The notes beneath the pieces were generated by a model, which worked only from the letters and a program-made list of their open reading frames with translations, did no database searches and was not told the DNA's origin. This document shows, one piece after another, positions 6,479 to 16,523 of a DNA stretch of 34,222 bases. The stretch spans positions 1 through 34,222 of the forward strand of contig CAMBZE010000012.1 in the NCBI GenBank assembly GCA_945872425.1, given 5' to 3'. Within the stretch, counting starts at the first letter, position 1, and each line of letters starts with the position of its first letter. The DNA comes from Methylotenera oryzisoli (GTDB lineage Bacteria > Pseudomonadota > Gammaproteobacteria > Burkholderiales > Methylophilaceae). The position numbers were made by a program, and so were the translations under genes.

Positions 6479-8299
6479 TTACTTAACAATCGCCCTGCTG
6501 TTGCCATCGGTCACGCGTTTGACACGTTCTAACAATTCGCTCCAACCCACGGTTTGATTGTACCCCATCACGGTGATGGCGGGGATGCCACTTCCTTTAA
6601 CGATCACATACCCATGTGGCGTTGACTCAATCCCTCCCATTTGGCAAATATCATTGCGCAAGCGGCAACTTAACCCCATTTTTCCGTAGTTAAATTGCTC
6701 AAAGAATCGTAAAAAACTGCGTTGAACGGCCGCGGCGGCACCACCGCCACCTAGTGCTGATATATTTTCTACCGCGCGTTGTGATATTTTTTTCGGATAC
6801 TTACCAGGACTACTCTGCATCACCGCATCAAACCTGACTGGCTTCCAGCTTTGCAGTTCTAAATCTTCAATATCACCATCGAGCTTACCTTCAATCGCGC
6901 CGAATGAGAATGTACGCGTTAAATCTCCTAAATCCAAATTGCGCAGCGCGATATCCGCATTGAGCTTAGGCGCAATGCCCATCGGGGAATGCATCACAAG
7001 CTGCGTCACCGTGGCCGTGCCGTTAAATACATTCAGTACCACACTACCATCAGTAGTGAGAGTGCCGCCACTATAGGTGACCAACGGAATCTCAGCCGAA
7101 ACCTTACCCAGCATACGCGGCAGTTTGAGTTGGGCACTAAAATCCGCCATGGAAATGGGTTCAAGTTTAGCGCTCAAATGCCAATACCATTGCCCGCCGA
7201 TACGCGCCGCTGCTATGTCAGACAAATTCAGAGCGCCATCCAAAATTGGCAACCTGATATTGGGCGAAGTCAGCGAAAAACGATTTACCTCCGCTTGTAT
7301 ATTGGTTTTACCCAAAGGCAGATTGAGTAAATTGCCATTTTCATAGCTCATGCTCACACTCTTTGGCGTATCGTAGCTCCAGGGGAGTTTGGCATTGAGT
7401 TTATAAAATGCAAACTTCTGGTTTTTATCTGCAATATCTACATCTTTTAATCGCAGCTCAAATGCCTTTAATTCAGCATTCTTCACTTGCAGCATTAGCG
7501 CTGCATTGCCTGCAACATCTGCATTATTAAATGCCGTCTTTTCTAAAAATGGCTTAAATAACAAAGGGTAAGCAGTACTTAAATCCAAACTTGGCAAATT
7601 TGCGTTCAAATCCATCAACTTGGTATCACTTAAACGCACTCGCCCATCTGCATCAAGTTCGCCTACGTTTTTAATTTTTAGATGTGCCGATTTTATATTG
7701 AGCAAATCATCTTCCAGCGTTCCACTCGCAGAAAGTTGATGCCCGCCATTGGCCACATAAAACGGCTGCCAAAACACTTCACCCGATTGCCAATCCAGCG
7801 CAGTCTGCCATGCCCAAGCACGCCCCTCCTGCCTGAGTGAAACATCAATTTTACCGTTAAGATTTTCTGCCGCATGCAGGCCTGCTTCGTCGCTTAAACT
7901 TGCATTTCTTAACTGTAATGTTGCATGAACATCCAGCACCCCTTGATTAAATAAGCGATTGATTTCAAGGCTAAAAGGAATGTTTGCCTGTGCATTTTTA
8001 AGCAAGCCATCCGCACAGTTAAATTCACCCAATGACGTATTTTCAGGCAAGTCACACTTGAGCTTAAACTGCGTCCAATCTTTGGTGGATTTTTGCTTAA
8101 GTGCCGAGCTTAAAGTTAAAGTCGGTGTAGATTTATTGAATTTAGGCTGATCAAAGTTTAAATGCAGCACCACATTTTGCGCATCTCCTTGTGAATGCGT
8201 GATACTCGCAGCGCGAATTGAAATTTCACTGACAGCATGCACAGCAACGCTATATGAGACACCACAAAGAAAGCTAACAATACGGATGAAATAATTCAT
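6479..8299 (-). CDS. ydbH: YdbH-like AsmA-related protein, putative intermembrane lipid bridge
   Basis: The product is 606 residues, clearly shorter than E. coli YdbH (about 880). The body is built of long stretches of alternating beta strands (LDADGRVRLSDTKLMDLNANLP, GKLDGDIEDLELQSW), as in the repeating beta-groove proteins of the AsmA/TamB class. The C-terminal segment from about residue 505 (ISQRAVENISALGGGGAAA to GYVIVKGSGIPAI) resembles the conserved YdbH tail. In E. coli, YdbH is anchored in the inner membrane and pairs with the YnbE lipoprotein to move phospholipid to the outer membrane. Here the N terminus looks like a signal peptide possibly cleaved after A22 (VHA). It follows cysM by 23 nt. 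Confidence 0.75.
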   Translation of the reverse strand: MNYFIRIVSFLCGVSYSVAVHAVSEISIRAASITHSQGDAQNVVLHLNFDQPKFNKSTPTLTLSSALKQKSTKDWTQFKLKCDLPENTSLGEFNCADGLLKNAQANIPFSLEINRLFNQGVLDVHATLQLRNASLSDEAGLHAAENLNGKIDVSLRQEGRAWAWQTALDWQSGEVFWQPFYVANGGHQLSASGTLEDDLLNIKSAHLKIKNVGELDADGRVRLSDTKLMDLNANLPSLDLSTAYPLLFKPFLEKTAFNNADVAGNAALMLQVKNAELKAFELRLKDVDIADKNQKFAFYKLNAKLPWSYDTPKSVSMSYENGNLLNLPLGKTNIQAEVNRFSLTSPNIRLPILDGALNLSDIAAARIGGQWYWHLSAKLEPISMADFSAQLKLPRMLGKVSAEIPLVTYSGGTLTTDGSVVLNVFNGTATVTQLVMHSPMGIAPKLNADIALRNLDLGDLTRTFSFGAIEGKLDGDIEDLELQSWKPVRFDAVMQSSPGKYPKKISQRAVENISALGGGGAAAAVQRSFLRFFEQFNYGKMGLSCRLRNDICQMGGIESTPHGYVIVKGSGIPAITVMGYNQTVGWSELLERVKRVTDGNSRAIVK

Positions 8300-8322
8300 C
8301 TAAAATAAGCCATTAAATCAAG

Positions 8323-9210
8323 CTATGACGGATACACACCCGTGGATAGATAGCGATCGCCCCGGTCGCAAACGACGCTTACAATGACAGCATTTTCTAC
8401 ACGCTTTGATAGCTGCAATGCCGCATACAAAGCCCCTCCAGAGGATATACCCGCAAAAATACCTTCCTTCGTTGCCAATTTACGTGTGGTGTCTTCTGCA
8501 TTTTTTTGACTGACATAAATGAGTTCATCCACACGTTTTGCGTCATAGATTTTGGGCATATATTCTATTGGCCATTTGCGAATGCCCGGAATTTGCGCGC
8601 CCTCTTCAGGTTGCACACCGATAATTTGAATATTGGGATTTTGTTCTTTCAAAAAGCGTGAAGTACCCATAATCGTACCCGTTGTGCCCATGCTGGAAAC
8701 AAAATGGGTCACCTTGCCTTCCGTATCGCGCCAGATTTCAGGGCCTGTACCCTCATAATGCGCCAATGGGTTATCCGTATTACCAAACTGATCCAGCACG
8801 ACACCCTCCCCTTCCGATTGCATCTTCATCGCCACATCGCGCGCCAGCTCCATACTGCCATCCTTAGGCGTAAGTACCAGCTCTGCACCATAAGCCTTCA
8901 TGCTTTGGCGGCGCTCTACACTTTGATTTTCAGGCATCACCAGTATCATTTTATAACCACGCATGGCGGCCACCATGGCTAGCGCAATGCCGGTGTTGCC
9001 ACTAGTTGCCTCTATCAGCGTATCACCGGGCTTAATGTCGCCGCGCGCTTCTGCATGCGTAATCATCGAATAAGCTGGCCTATCCTTCACTGAACCCGCA
9101 GGATTATTGCCTTCCAGCTTCAGTAAAATGATGTTGCTGGTATTGCCCGCCATGCGCTGCAGTTTCACCAAAGGCGTATTGCCGATAAAATTGTCTATTG
9201 TTTTATACAT
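8323..9210 (-). CDS. cysM: Cysteine synthase B (O-acetylserine sulfhydrylase)
   Basis: CysM (295 residues) is a PLP enzyme that makes cysteine from O-acetylserine and sulfide or thiosulfate. The PLP lysine is K42 in PAGSVKDRPA. TSGNTGIALA binds the substrate carboxylate. The C-terminal segment SSGG near residue 255 belongs to the phosphate/PLP contacts. The 295-residue length, the GNNPAGSVKDR segment and the absence of a CysK-type longer C terminus favour the B isozyme. It lies 41 nt after dsbB and 23 nt before the ydbH homolog on the same strand. Confidence 0.92.
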   Translation of the reverse strand: MYKTIDNFIGNTPLVKLQRMAGNTSNIILLKLEGNNPAGSVKDRPAYSMITHAEARGDIKPGDTLIEATSGNTGIALAMVAAMRGYKMILVMPENQSVERRQSMKAYGAELVLTPKDGSMELARDVAMKMQSEGEGVVLDQFGNTDNPLAHYEGTGPEIWRDTEGKVTHFVSSMGTTGTIMGTSRFLKEQNPNIQIIGVQPEEGAQIPGIRKWPIEYMPKIYDAKRVDELIYVSQKNAEDTTRKLATKEGIFAGISSGGALYAALQLSKRVENAVIVSVVCDRGDRYLSTGVYPS

Positions 9211-9251
9211 TGCGCTAATTTCTCTAGTTTCTGTTCAACTTATTTCTAAAT

Positions 9252-9758
9252 TCAACTTGATTTCAAATTCAATTTGGCCAAATAAACCGCATAAATACCA
9301 AAGCATAAAAAGGCGATCAGCGACATTTGTGGAATAGTCAGCCCTAAAAATGTCCAATCAATAGCGGCGCAGTCGCCAGTGCCGCGAAATACCAAGGTCA
9401 GCGCTTTTTTTAGCGGAAAATTCTCGAACATATAATCAAAACCCACGCCGCAATCAGCAATCATGGATTCTTTGTGTGCCTGTACCCACCAGTGGCGCAT
9501 GGCAACGCCGATACCGCCCAACGCGGTCAGCACTTGTAACACTGCGAAAAATTTTGGAAGTTTTGGTAGTAGTGCCGCCAGTAAAAATAGTACACCCAAT
9601 GCCATGAAAATAATACGCTGCGAGATGCACAGCGGGCAGGGCTCTAAGTGATAGCGCGTTTGCATCCATAACGCCACACCAACCAAAGCAAAACAGGCAG
9701 TAAAGCCGATAAAGTAACCGGTGCGGCCGGTAAGAATTTTATTGAGCATCGTATTCAC
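9252..9758 (-). CDS. dsbB: Disulfide bond formation protein B
   Basis: DsbB (168 residues) is an inner-membrane protein that reoxidises periplasmic DsbA and hands electrons to quinone. Four membrane segments are visible. The first periplasmic loop carries C41-PL-C44, and the second loop carries C103 and C130, the same two pairs as E. coli DsbB. The start is a choice between GTG at 9758 and ATG at 9749, three codons apart, and neither has a convincing ribosome binding site. The gene is divergent from xseA with only 43 nt between starts, so the two promoters must overlap the spacer or the coding ends. Confidence 0.92.
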   Translation of the reverse strand: MNTMLNKILTGRTGYFIGFTACFALVGVALWMQTRYHLEPCPLCISQRIIFMALGVLFLLAALLPKLPKFFAVLQVLTALGGIGVAMRHWWVQAHKESMIADCGVGFDYMFENFPLKKALTLVFRGTGDCAAIDWTFLGLTIPQMSLIAFLCFGIYAVYLAKLNLKSS

Positions 9759-9801
9759 AAGATATAATCACAAAGGATTATTTTAACGGATTGAATTAGT
9801 T

Positions 9802-11016
9802 TTGGCAGATTTCAGCGCAAATATAACACCTTCGCACCTATTCACTGTCAGCGAACTTAATCGTTTAGCACGTAACGTGTTGGAACAAAGCTTTCCGCTG
9901 TTTTGGGTATCTGGTGAGGTTTCCAACTTCACCCGCGCGGCTAGTGGGCATTGGTACTTTTCACTGAAAGATACCGGTGCGCAAGTACGTTGCGTCATGT
10001 TTAAAGGACGCAATAGCTATGTGGATTTCACACCGCGCGAAGGCGATAAAATCGAAGCGCGTTGCACAGTAACACTTTATGAGGCACGCGGCGATTTTCA
10101 GCTCACCGTGGAGTTTGTTCAGCGTGCAGGCTTAGGCGCCTTGTTTGAGGCGTTTGAGAAGCTCAAAAACAAGCTTAGCAGTGAAGGCCTATTTGACGCA
10201 GCCGTCAAACGCGCCATCCCAAAGCATCCGCAACAAATCGGCATTGTCACTTCACCTGATGCGGCAGCATTAAGAGACGTGTTAACCACGCTCAAGCGCC
10301 GCATGCCTAATATCCCGATTGTGATTTACCCCTCACCCGTACAAGGTAAGGGCGCAGCGCAACTCATTGTTAATGCCATCAATATGGCGAGTGAACGCGC
10401 AGAGTGTGATGTGCTGATTATTTGCCGTGGCGGTGGCAGCATTGAAGATTTATGGCAATTTAATGAAGAAATCGTCGCACGCGCCATTGCAAATTGCAGT
10501 ATTCCAACCATCAGCGGTGTCGGTCATGAAACTGACTTCACCATTTGTGATTTTGTCGCAGACATGCGCGCAGCCACGCCCACGGCGGCGGCAGAGCTTG
10601 CAACGCCTGCACGCAATGGCTTGATCCTTGCGCTTAGGCAGCTAAAGCAACAACTCACAAGAAATATACAATTCACGCTAAGCCAACGTGCGCAGGCGCT
10701 AGATTACCTAGCGCGCAGCTTAATCTCACCGTCACAACAAATTGAACAGCAAAAAACGCAACTGGCACAACTGACCTACCGATTAAACGCCAGCGTCAAT
10801 CAACAACTACAAACCAAGCAGCAACATTTGTTGCGCCTGAAGCAGAATTTAACTCACCTGAATCCACAGGCGGTACTCACGCGTGGCTATGCCTTTGTGC
10901 AAAACAAATTAGGCGCAATTGTTAGCGCCAGCCAGCAATTACAGAGCGGAGATGAAGTGACACTCACTTTTAGCACTGGATCAGCAGACGCCACTATTAC
11001 CAAAATAAAGCCTTAA
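9802..11016 (+). CDS. xseA: Exodeoxyribonuclease VII large subunit
   Basis: XseA (404 residues) is the catalytic subunit that degrades single-stranded DNA to oligonucleotides with XseB, which is not in this window. An N-terminal OB fold (HLFTVSELNRLARNVLE to VRCVMFKGRN) is followed by the nuclease domain with GIVTSPDAAALRD, ICRGGGSIEDLWQFN and SGVGHETDFTICD. A long glutamine-rich coiled coil spans about residues 275-360, and the C-terminal strand segment is GYAFVQNKLGAIV. The start is TTG; no ATG lies ahead of the conserved N terminus, and only a weak GGA is upstream. It is shorter than the E. coli protein (about 456), mainly in the coiled coil. Confidence 0.93.
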   Translation: MADFSANITPSHLFTVSELNRLARNVLEQSFPLFWVSGEVSNFTRAASGHWYFSLKDTGAQVRCVMFKGRNSYVDFTPREGDKIEARCTVTLYEARGDFQLTVEFVQRAGLGALFEAFEKLKNKLSSEGLFDAAVKRAIPKHPQQIGIVTSPDAAALRDVLTTLKRRMPNIPIVIYPSPVQGKGAAQLIVNAINMASERAECDVLIICRGGGSIEDLWQFNEEIVARAIANCSIPTISGVGHETDFTICDFVADMRAATPTAAAELATPARNGLILALRQLKQQLTRNIQFTLSQRAQALDYLARSLISPSQQIEQQKTQLAQLTYRLNASVNQQLQTKQQHLLRLKQNLTHLNPQAVLTRGYAFVQNKLGAIVSASQQLQSGDEVTLTFSTGSADATITKIKP

Positions 11017-11031
11017 ACCCAGATTTAACTA

Positions 11032-11060
11032 TTGGTTTAGTTATTAACTTAGTTGATAAT
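11032..11060 (+). promoter_or_regulatory. Sigma-70-type promoter for kup
   Basis: TTGGTT (11032-11037) and GATAAT (11055-11060) are separated by exactly 17 nt, each matching consensus at 4-5 of 6 positions. The expected start near 11067 gives a leader of about 26 nt before the kup ATG. Confidence 0.45.
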
Positions 11061-11092
11061 ATGCGTCTTATCAAACTTACCTCGCACTTTTA

Positions 11093-12976
11093 ATGTCATC
11101 ATCTACTGGCAGCAAAACCAAGCTTTCCGCACTCACGCTCGCCGCACTTGGCGTAGTATTTGGTGACATTGGCACCAGCCCTTTATATACCATCAAAGAA
11201 GTGTTCTCGGCTGGGACGCACCCCGTGCCCCTGACTGAAGCCAATATGTTTGGTATTTTATCGCTGATTGTTTGGTCGCTCATCATGGTGGTGGCGGTTA
11301 AATATGTTGCGTTTATTATGCGTGCAGACAACCGTGGTGAAGGCGGTATTATGGCTTTGTTGGCACTTGCCAGCCACAACGCAGCAGGCAACCTAAAAAA
11401 ACAGCACACCATTATGCTATTGGGTATTTTAGGCGCCTGTATGTTTTATGCCGATGGCATGATTACCCCCGCCATTTCAGTGCTGTCTGCGGTAGAGGGC
11501 TTAGAGGTAGCAGCGCCTATGCTACACCCGCTAATATTACCAATCACACTGATTGTATTGTTCGTACTATTTTTGGTACAAAGCAAAGGCACCGCATTAG
11601 TCGGTGCTTTTTTTGGCCCAATTATGCTGCTCTGGTTTAGCACTTTAGCCATCCTGGGCATTCATGGCATTATGCAATACCCCGCCATACTGAACTCACT
11701 CAACCCCACCTATGCCATCCACTTCTTTCAAATAAGCCCATGGATCGCCTTTGTGGCACTAGGCGCGGTGGTGCTCTCCGTCACGGGGGCTGAAGCCTTA
11801 TATGCAGACATGGGGCATTTTGGACGCTTCCCGATTCGCCTGGCCTGGTTTGGCTTTGTGTTACCCGCCCTGATTCTCAACTACTTTGGCCAAGGTGCCT
11901 TAGTACTAAAAAATCCGGAAATGGTTAAAAATCCATTTTACTTATTAGCCCCTGAATGGATGCTTTTCCCACTCATTATATTGGCGACACTTGCCGCAGT
12001 GATCGCCTCACAGGCCGTCATTACTGGGGCATTCTCCGTATCACGCCAAGCACTGCAATTAGGCTATTTGCCACGCATGCATGTTGAACACACCTCAGAA
12101 AGCCAGGAAGGTCAAATCTACATGCCGCGCGTCAACTGGGGTCTGATGATTGCAGTCATGGTTCTGGTTGTAGGCTTCGGCTCATCTGGCAATTTAGCAG
12201 CCGCTTACGGCATTGCAGTCACTGGCGACATGGTCATCACCAGCTTGCTGGCAGGCTTTGTATTCCACCACATTTGGGGGTGGAGCAAACTGCGCACTGG
12301 CACATTGATGGCATTATTTTTAACCGTTGATGTAGCATTTTTTAGTGCCAACGTGCTAAAAATCCCTGATGGCGGTTGGGTGCCGCTAGTGATCGGCATC
12401 TTTATTTTCACATTGATGATTACATGGAAAACCGGTCGCAGCACATTGTATCTACAGCTCAAAAATGAAGCGATGGCGCTCGACCCTTTCGTTGAAGCAA
12501 TAAGCGCTCATCCGCCTACCCGCGTCCCGGGCACGGCAGTATTCATGACCCCCAACCCTGAGGGGGTGCCACATGCAATGTTGCATAATCTAAAGCACAA
12601 CAAAGTACTGCACGAAAAAGTAGTACTGCTAACCGTTAAATTTTTAGATTTTCCACACACGTCTATAGAAGACCGAGTGAATGTAGAAACCTTGCCACAT
12701 AATTTCTACAAAGTCACCGTTCAATATGGGTTTAAGGACGATCCGGATTTACCAAGAGACTTGATACTTTGCTCAGAAAAAGGCTTGGCGATAGAGCCCA
12801 TGGACACATCCTTCTTCATCGGCAAAGAAATCTTGATTGCGGACAAAACTTCCGGAATGGCATACTGGCGTAAAAAAATCTTTATTGGTCTGTTCAGAAG
12901 CGCCGAAACCATTACCAACCAATTTAAGCTGCCGCCAAATCGGGTGGTTGAACTTGGGGCGCAGGTATCGTTTTAA
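11093..12976 (+). CDS. kup: Low-affinity potassium transporter Kup
   Basis: Kup (627 residues) is a proton-coupled potassium uptake protein of the inner membrane (KUP/HAK/KT family). The signature VFGDIGTSPLYTIKE begins near residue 22. About twelve hydrophobic segments follow up to about residue 450 (for example WIAFVALGAVVLSVTGAEALYADMGHFG, with the family's GAEALYAD motif). A hydrophilic cytosolic C-terminal domain of about 170 residues ends the protein. The length is normal. The ATG has no clear Shine-Dalgarno sequence. It lies 76 nt after xseA but has its own candidate promoter and a strong terminator (13080-13116). Confidence 0.94.
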   Translation: MSSSTGSKTKLSALTLAALGVVFGDIGTSPLYTIKEVFSAGTHPVPLTEANMFGILSLIVWSLIMVVAVKYVAFIMRADNRGEGGIMALLALASHNAAGNLKKQHTIMLLGILGACMFYADGMITPAISVLSAVEGLEVAAPMLHPLILPITLIVLFVLFLVQSKGTALVGAFFGPIMLLWFSTLAILGIHGIMQYPAILNSLNPTYAIHFFQISPWIAFVALGAVVLSVTGAEALYADMGHFGRFPIRLAWFGFVLPALILNYFGQGALVLKNPEMVKNPFYLLAPEWMLFPLIILATLAAVIASQAVITGAFSVSRQALQLGYLPRMHVEHTSESQEGQIYMPRVNWGLMIAVMVLVVGFGSSGNLAAAYGIAVTGDMVITSLLAGFVFHHIWGWSKLRTGTLMALFLTVDVAFFSANVLKIPDGGWVPLVIGIFIFTLMITWKTGRSTLYLQLKNEAMALDPFVEAISAHPPTRVPGTAVFMTPNPEGVPHAMLHNLKHNKVLHEKVVLLTVKFLDFPHTSIEDRVNVETLPHNFYKVTVQYGFKDDPDLPRDLILCSEKGLAIEPMDTSFFIGKEILIADKTSGMAYWRKKIFIGLFRSAETITNQFKLPPNRVVELGAQVSF

Positions 12977-13079
12977 CCTGCGTTTACGCCAAACCAACAG
13001 CAACTGTTTTCAATACGCTCAGGTATGCACATAAACTAAAAGAAGCCGCCAATAAAACAAATCTCAACATCAGCATTGC

Positions 13080-13116
13080 AAAGCGCATAGCCTTACCGTC
13101 ATGCGCTTTATTTTTT
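13080..13116 (+). terminator. Rho-independent terminator of kup
   Basis: AAAGCGCAT (13080-13088) pairs perfectly with ATGCGCTTT (13101-13109) around a 12-nt loop and is followed by ATTTTTT. It sits 104 nt after the kup stop and separates kup from the dapD operon. Confidence 0.85.
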
Positions 13117-13187
13117 GGCTAATGCCTGGTTTGAGTTAAAATGTCGTTTTACGTTTTTACTATTTTTTGATTACTTTAGAGACTTTT

Positions 13188-14015
13188 ATGGATTCACGCC
13201 AAAGCATTATCGAAGCCGCGTTTGAAGATCGCGCAAACATCAACCCAGCCAACGCATCCGCTGAAATTAAAACAACGGTTGCATCAGTGCTGGCCGATCT
13301 GGATAGCGGTAAATTACGCGTTGCTAGCCGCATTGCAGACACTCAGCAATGGGAAACGCACCAATGGCTTAAAAAAGCGGTGTTACTCTCATTCCGTTTG
13401 CAAGACAATGTATTGATGGATGACGGCGTGACCAAGTACTTTGATAAGGTACCTCCAAAGTTTGCTGATTACAGCGAAGAGGACTTCAAAGCCGGCGGCT
13501 TCCGTGTGGTGCCTAACGCCATCGTGCGCCGTGGTTCATTCATCGGTAAAAACGCAGTATTGATGCCTTCCTATGTGAACATCGGTGCTTACGTGGGCGA
13601 AGGCACCATGGTGGATACCTGGGCAACCGTGGGTTCATGTGCGCAAATCGGCAAGAACGTACACTTGAGCGGCGGTGTAGGCATTGGCGGCGTATTGGAA
13701 CCTGTTCAGGCTGGCCCAACAATTATCGGTGACAATTGCTTCATCGGCGCACGTTCTGAAGTAGTTGAAGGTGTCATTGTTGAAGACAATTGCGTGATTT
13801 CAATGGGCGTATACATCGGTCAATCAACCAAAATTTACGACCGTGAAACCGGCGAGGTGTTTTATGGCCGCGTACCAGCAGGCTCTGTCGTTGTTTCTGG
13901 CAACTTACCTTCAAAAGACGGCAGCTACAGCCTGTATTGTGCAGTAATCGTTAAAAAAGTGGATGCCAAAACATTAGGAAAAGTTGGCATCAACGAATTG
14001 TTGCGCGGTATCTAA
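13188..14015 (+). CDS. dapD: Tetrahydrodipicolinate N-succinyltransferase
   Basis: DapD (275 residues) transfers succinyl from succinyl-CoA to tetrahydrodipicolinate in the lysine/diaminopimelate pathway. I take the ATG at 13188 rather than an in-frame TTG 21 nt upstream: it gives the usual family length and start ([15 protein letters not shown]), and AGAG lies upstream. The central part is a left-handed beta helix made of hexapeptide repeats ([41 protein letters not shown]). It is followed 12 nt later by the ArsC/Spx-like gene and then dapE, so two steps of the same pathway share an operon. Confidence 0.95.
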   Translation: MDSRQSIIEAAFEDRANINPANASAEIKTTVASVLADLDSGKLRVASRIADTQQWETHQWLKKAVLLSFRLQDNVLMDDGVTKYFDKVPPKFADYSEEDFKAGGFRVVPNAIVRRGSFIGKNAVLMPSYVNIGAYVGEGTMVDTWATVGSCAQIGKNVHLSGGVGIGGVLEPVQAGPTIIGDNCFIGARSEVVEGVIVEDNCVISMGVYIGQSTKIYDRETGEVFYGRVPAGSVVVSGNLPSKDGSYSLYCAVIVKKVDAKTLGKVGINELLRGI

Positions 14016-14027
14016 ACGCTTAGCTAT

Positions 14028-15517
<1,490 letters not shown>

Positions 15518-15585
15518 GCCACAGAGAACACAGAGCGCACAGAGAAAACCTGTGATAACTCTGTGTTCTCTGTGCACTCTGTGGC
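15518..15585. repeat. 68-bp palindrome of six 9-bp CACAGAG units
   Basis: Three direct units, GCCACAGAG, AACACAGAG and CGCACAGAG, are followed by a 14-nt spacer and three inverted units, CTCTGTGTT, CTCTGTGCA and CTCTGTGGC. Each arm is 27 nt and 23 of 27 positions pair; the mismatches fall only in the two variable bases of the inner units. It fills almost the whole 74-nt gap between dapE and prmB and has no T-run. It resembles a dispersed extragenic palindrome rather than a terminator. Confidence 0.85.
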
Positions 15586-15591
15586 TAAATT

Positions 15592-16497
15592 ATGACAACA
15601 CAACAAATCCCTACCGAACTTCTGACCATCCGCGACTGGCTACGTTTTGCCGTCAGCCAATTTGAGGCCTCTGACATTTTTTATGGTCACGGCACCGACA
15701 ATGCTTATGATGAAGCAGTTTGGCTAATTCTCAGCGCATTGCATTTGCCACACGACACGCTGAATAACTTTTTAGATGCCAGAATCACCAGTGCAGAACG
15801 CGGCAAACTGGCAGACCTCATCGAACAACGCATTAGCAAACACACGCCGACCGCTTACCTACTGAAAGAAGCATGGTTACAAGGCTATAAGTTTTTCGTG
15901 GACGAGCGTGTTTTGATTCCCCGCTCGTTTATTGCCGAACTATTAGTGAACGACGGCTTGCTACCTTGGATTGAATATCCAGAACTCATCAATAGCGCCG
16001 CTGATATTTGTACCGGCAGCGGCTGTCTGGGCGTGCTGTTAGCGGACGCCTTCCCTGAAGCTGAGATTGATGTCATTGACATTTCGCCTGATGCCATTGA
16101 TGTGTGCAACATCAACATTACCAACTATGGCTTGCAAGAACGTATCGCGGCAATTCAGTCCGATATGTTCAGCGCGCTAAAGGGTAAAACATATGATTTG
16201 ATTATCAGCAACCCGCCTTATGTGGATGCGCCGTCAATGGCAAAGTTACCTGCTGAATACCGCAACGAGCCACAACTGGCGCTCGGTAGCGGTGTCGCCG
16301 GCTTAGACCATACGCACACCCTATTACGCGAAGCTGCAAATCATCTAAACGAAGATGGCCTATTGATTGTTGAAATCGGTCACAATCGTGATGCTTTACT
16401 TGCAGCCTACCCCGACCTGCCATTTACCTGGCTGGAAGTTTCATCCGGTAACGAATTTGTATTTTTACTCACCAAATCACAATTGTTATCTCAATAA
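15592..16497 (+). CDS. prmB: Ribosomal protein L3 glutamine N5-methyltransferase
   Basis: PrmB (301 residues) methylates a glutamine of ribosomal protein L3 (Gln150 in E. coli) with SAM. The N-terminal helical domain has the PrmB-type segments IRDWLRFAVSQFEAS and FYGHGTDNAYDEA. The SAM motif I is DICTGSGCLGV (residues 139-148). The catalytic NPPY is at 207-210, followed by the PrmB-type VDAPSMAKLPAEYRNEP, which separates it from PrmC. The ATG lies 6 nt past the CACAGAG palindrome, so any ribosome binding site would be within or beside the hairpin, and none is obvious. Confidence 0.93.
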   Translation: MTTQQIPTELLTIRDWLRFAVSQFEASDIFYGHGTDNAYDEAVWLILSALHLPHDTLNNFLDARITSAERGKLADLIEQRISKHTPTAYLLKEAWLQGYKFFVDERVLIPRSFIAELLVNDGLLPWIEYPELINSAADICTGSGCLGVLLADAFPEAEIDVIDISPDAIDVCNINITNYGLQERIAAIQSDMFSALKGKTYDLIISNPPYVDAPSMAKLPAEYRNEPQLALGSGVAGLDHTHTLLREAANHLNEDGLLIVEIGHNRDALLAAYPDLPFTWLEVSSGNEFVFLLTKSQLLSQ

Positions 16498-16523
16498 CCG
16501 CATTTATAGGTAACCCACTTACT

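Noticed and set aside
11077-11412. Open reading frame antisense to kup, and similar long antisense frames inside xseA, dapE, trpS and sucC.
   Set aside because: They mirror strongly conserved coding genes on the other strand, lack recognisable domains and have no ribosome binding sites of note.
15518-15585. The CACAGAG palindrome as a CRISPR or an intrinsic terminator.
   Set aside because: The units are 9 bp with no unique spacers and are inverted across the centre; no T-run follows.
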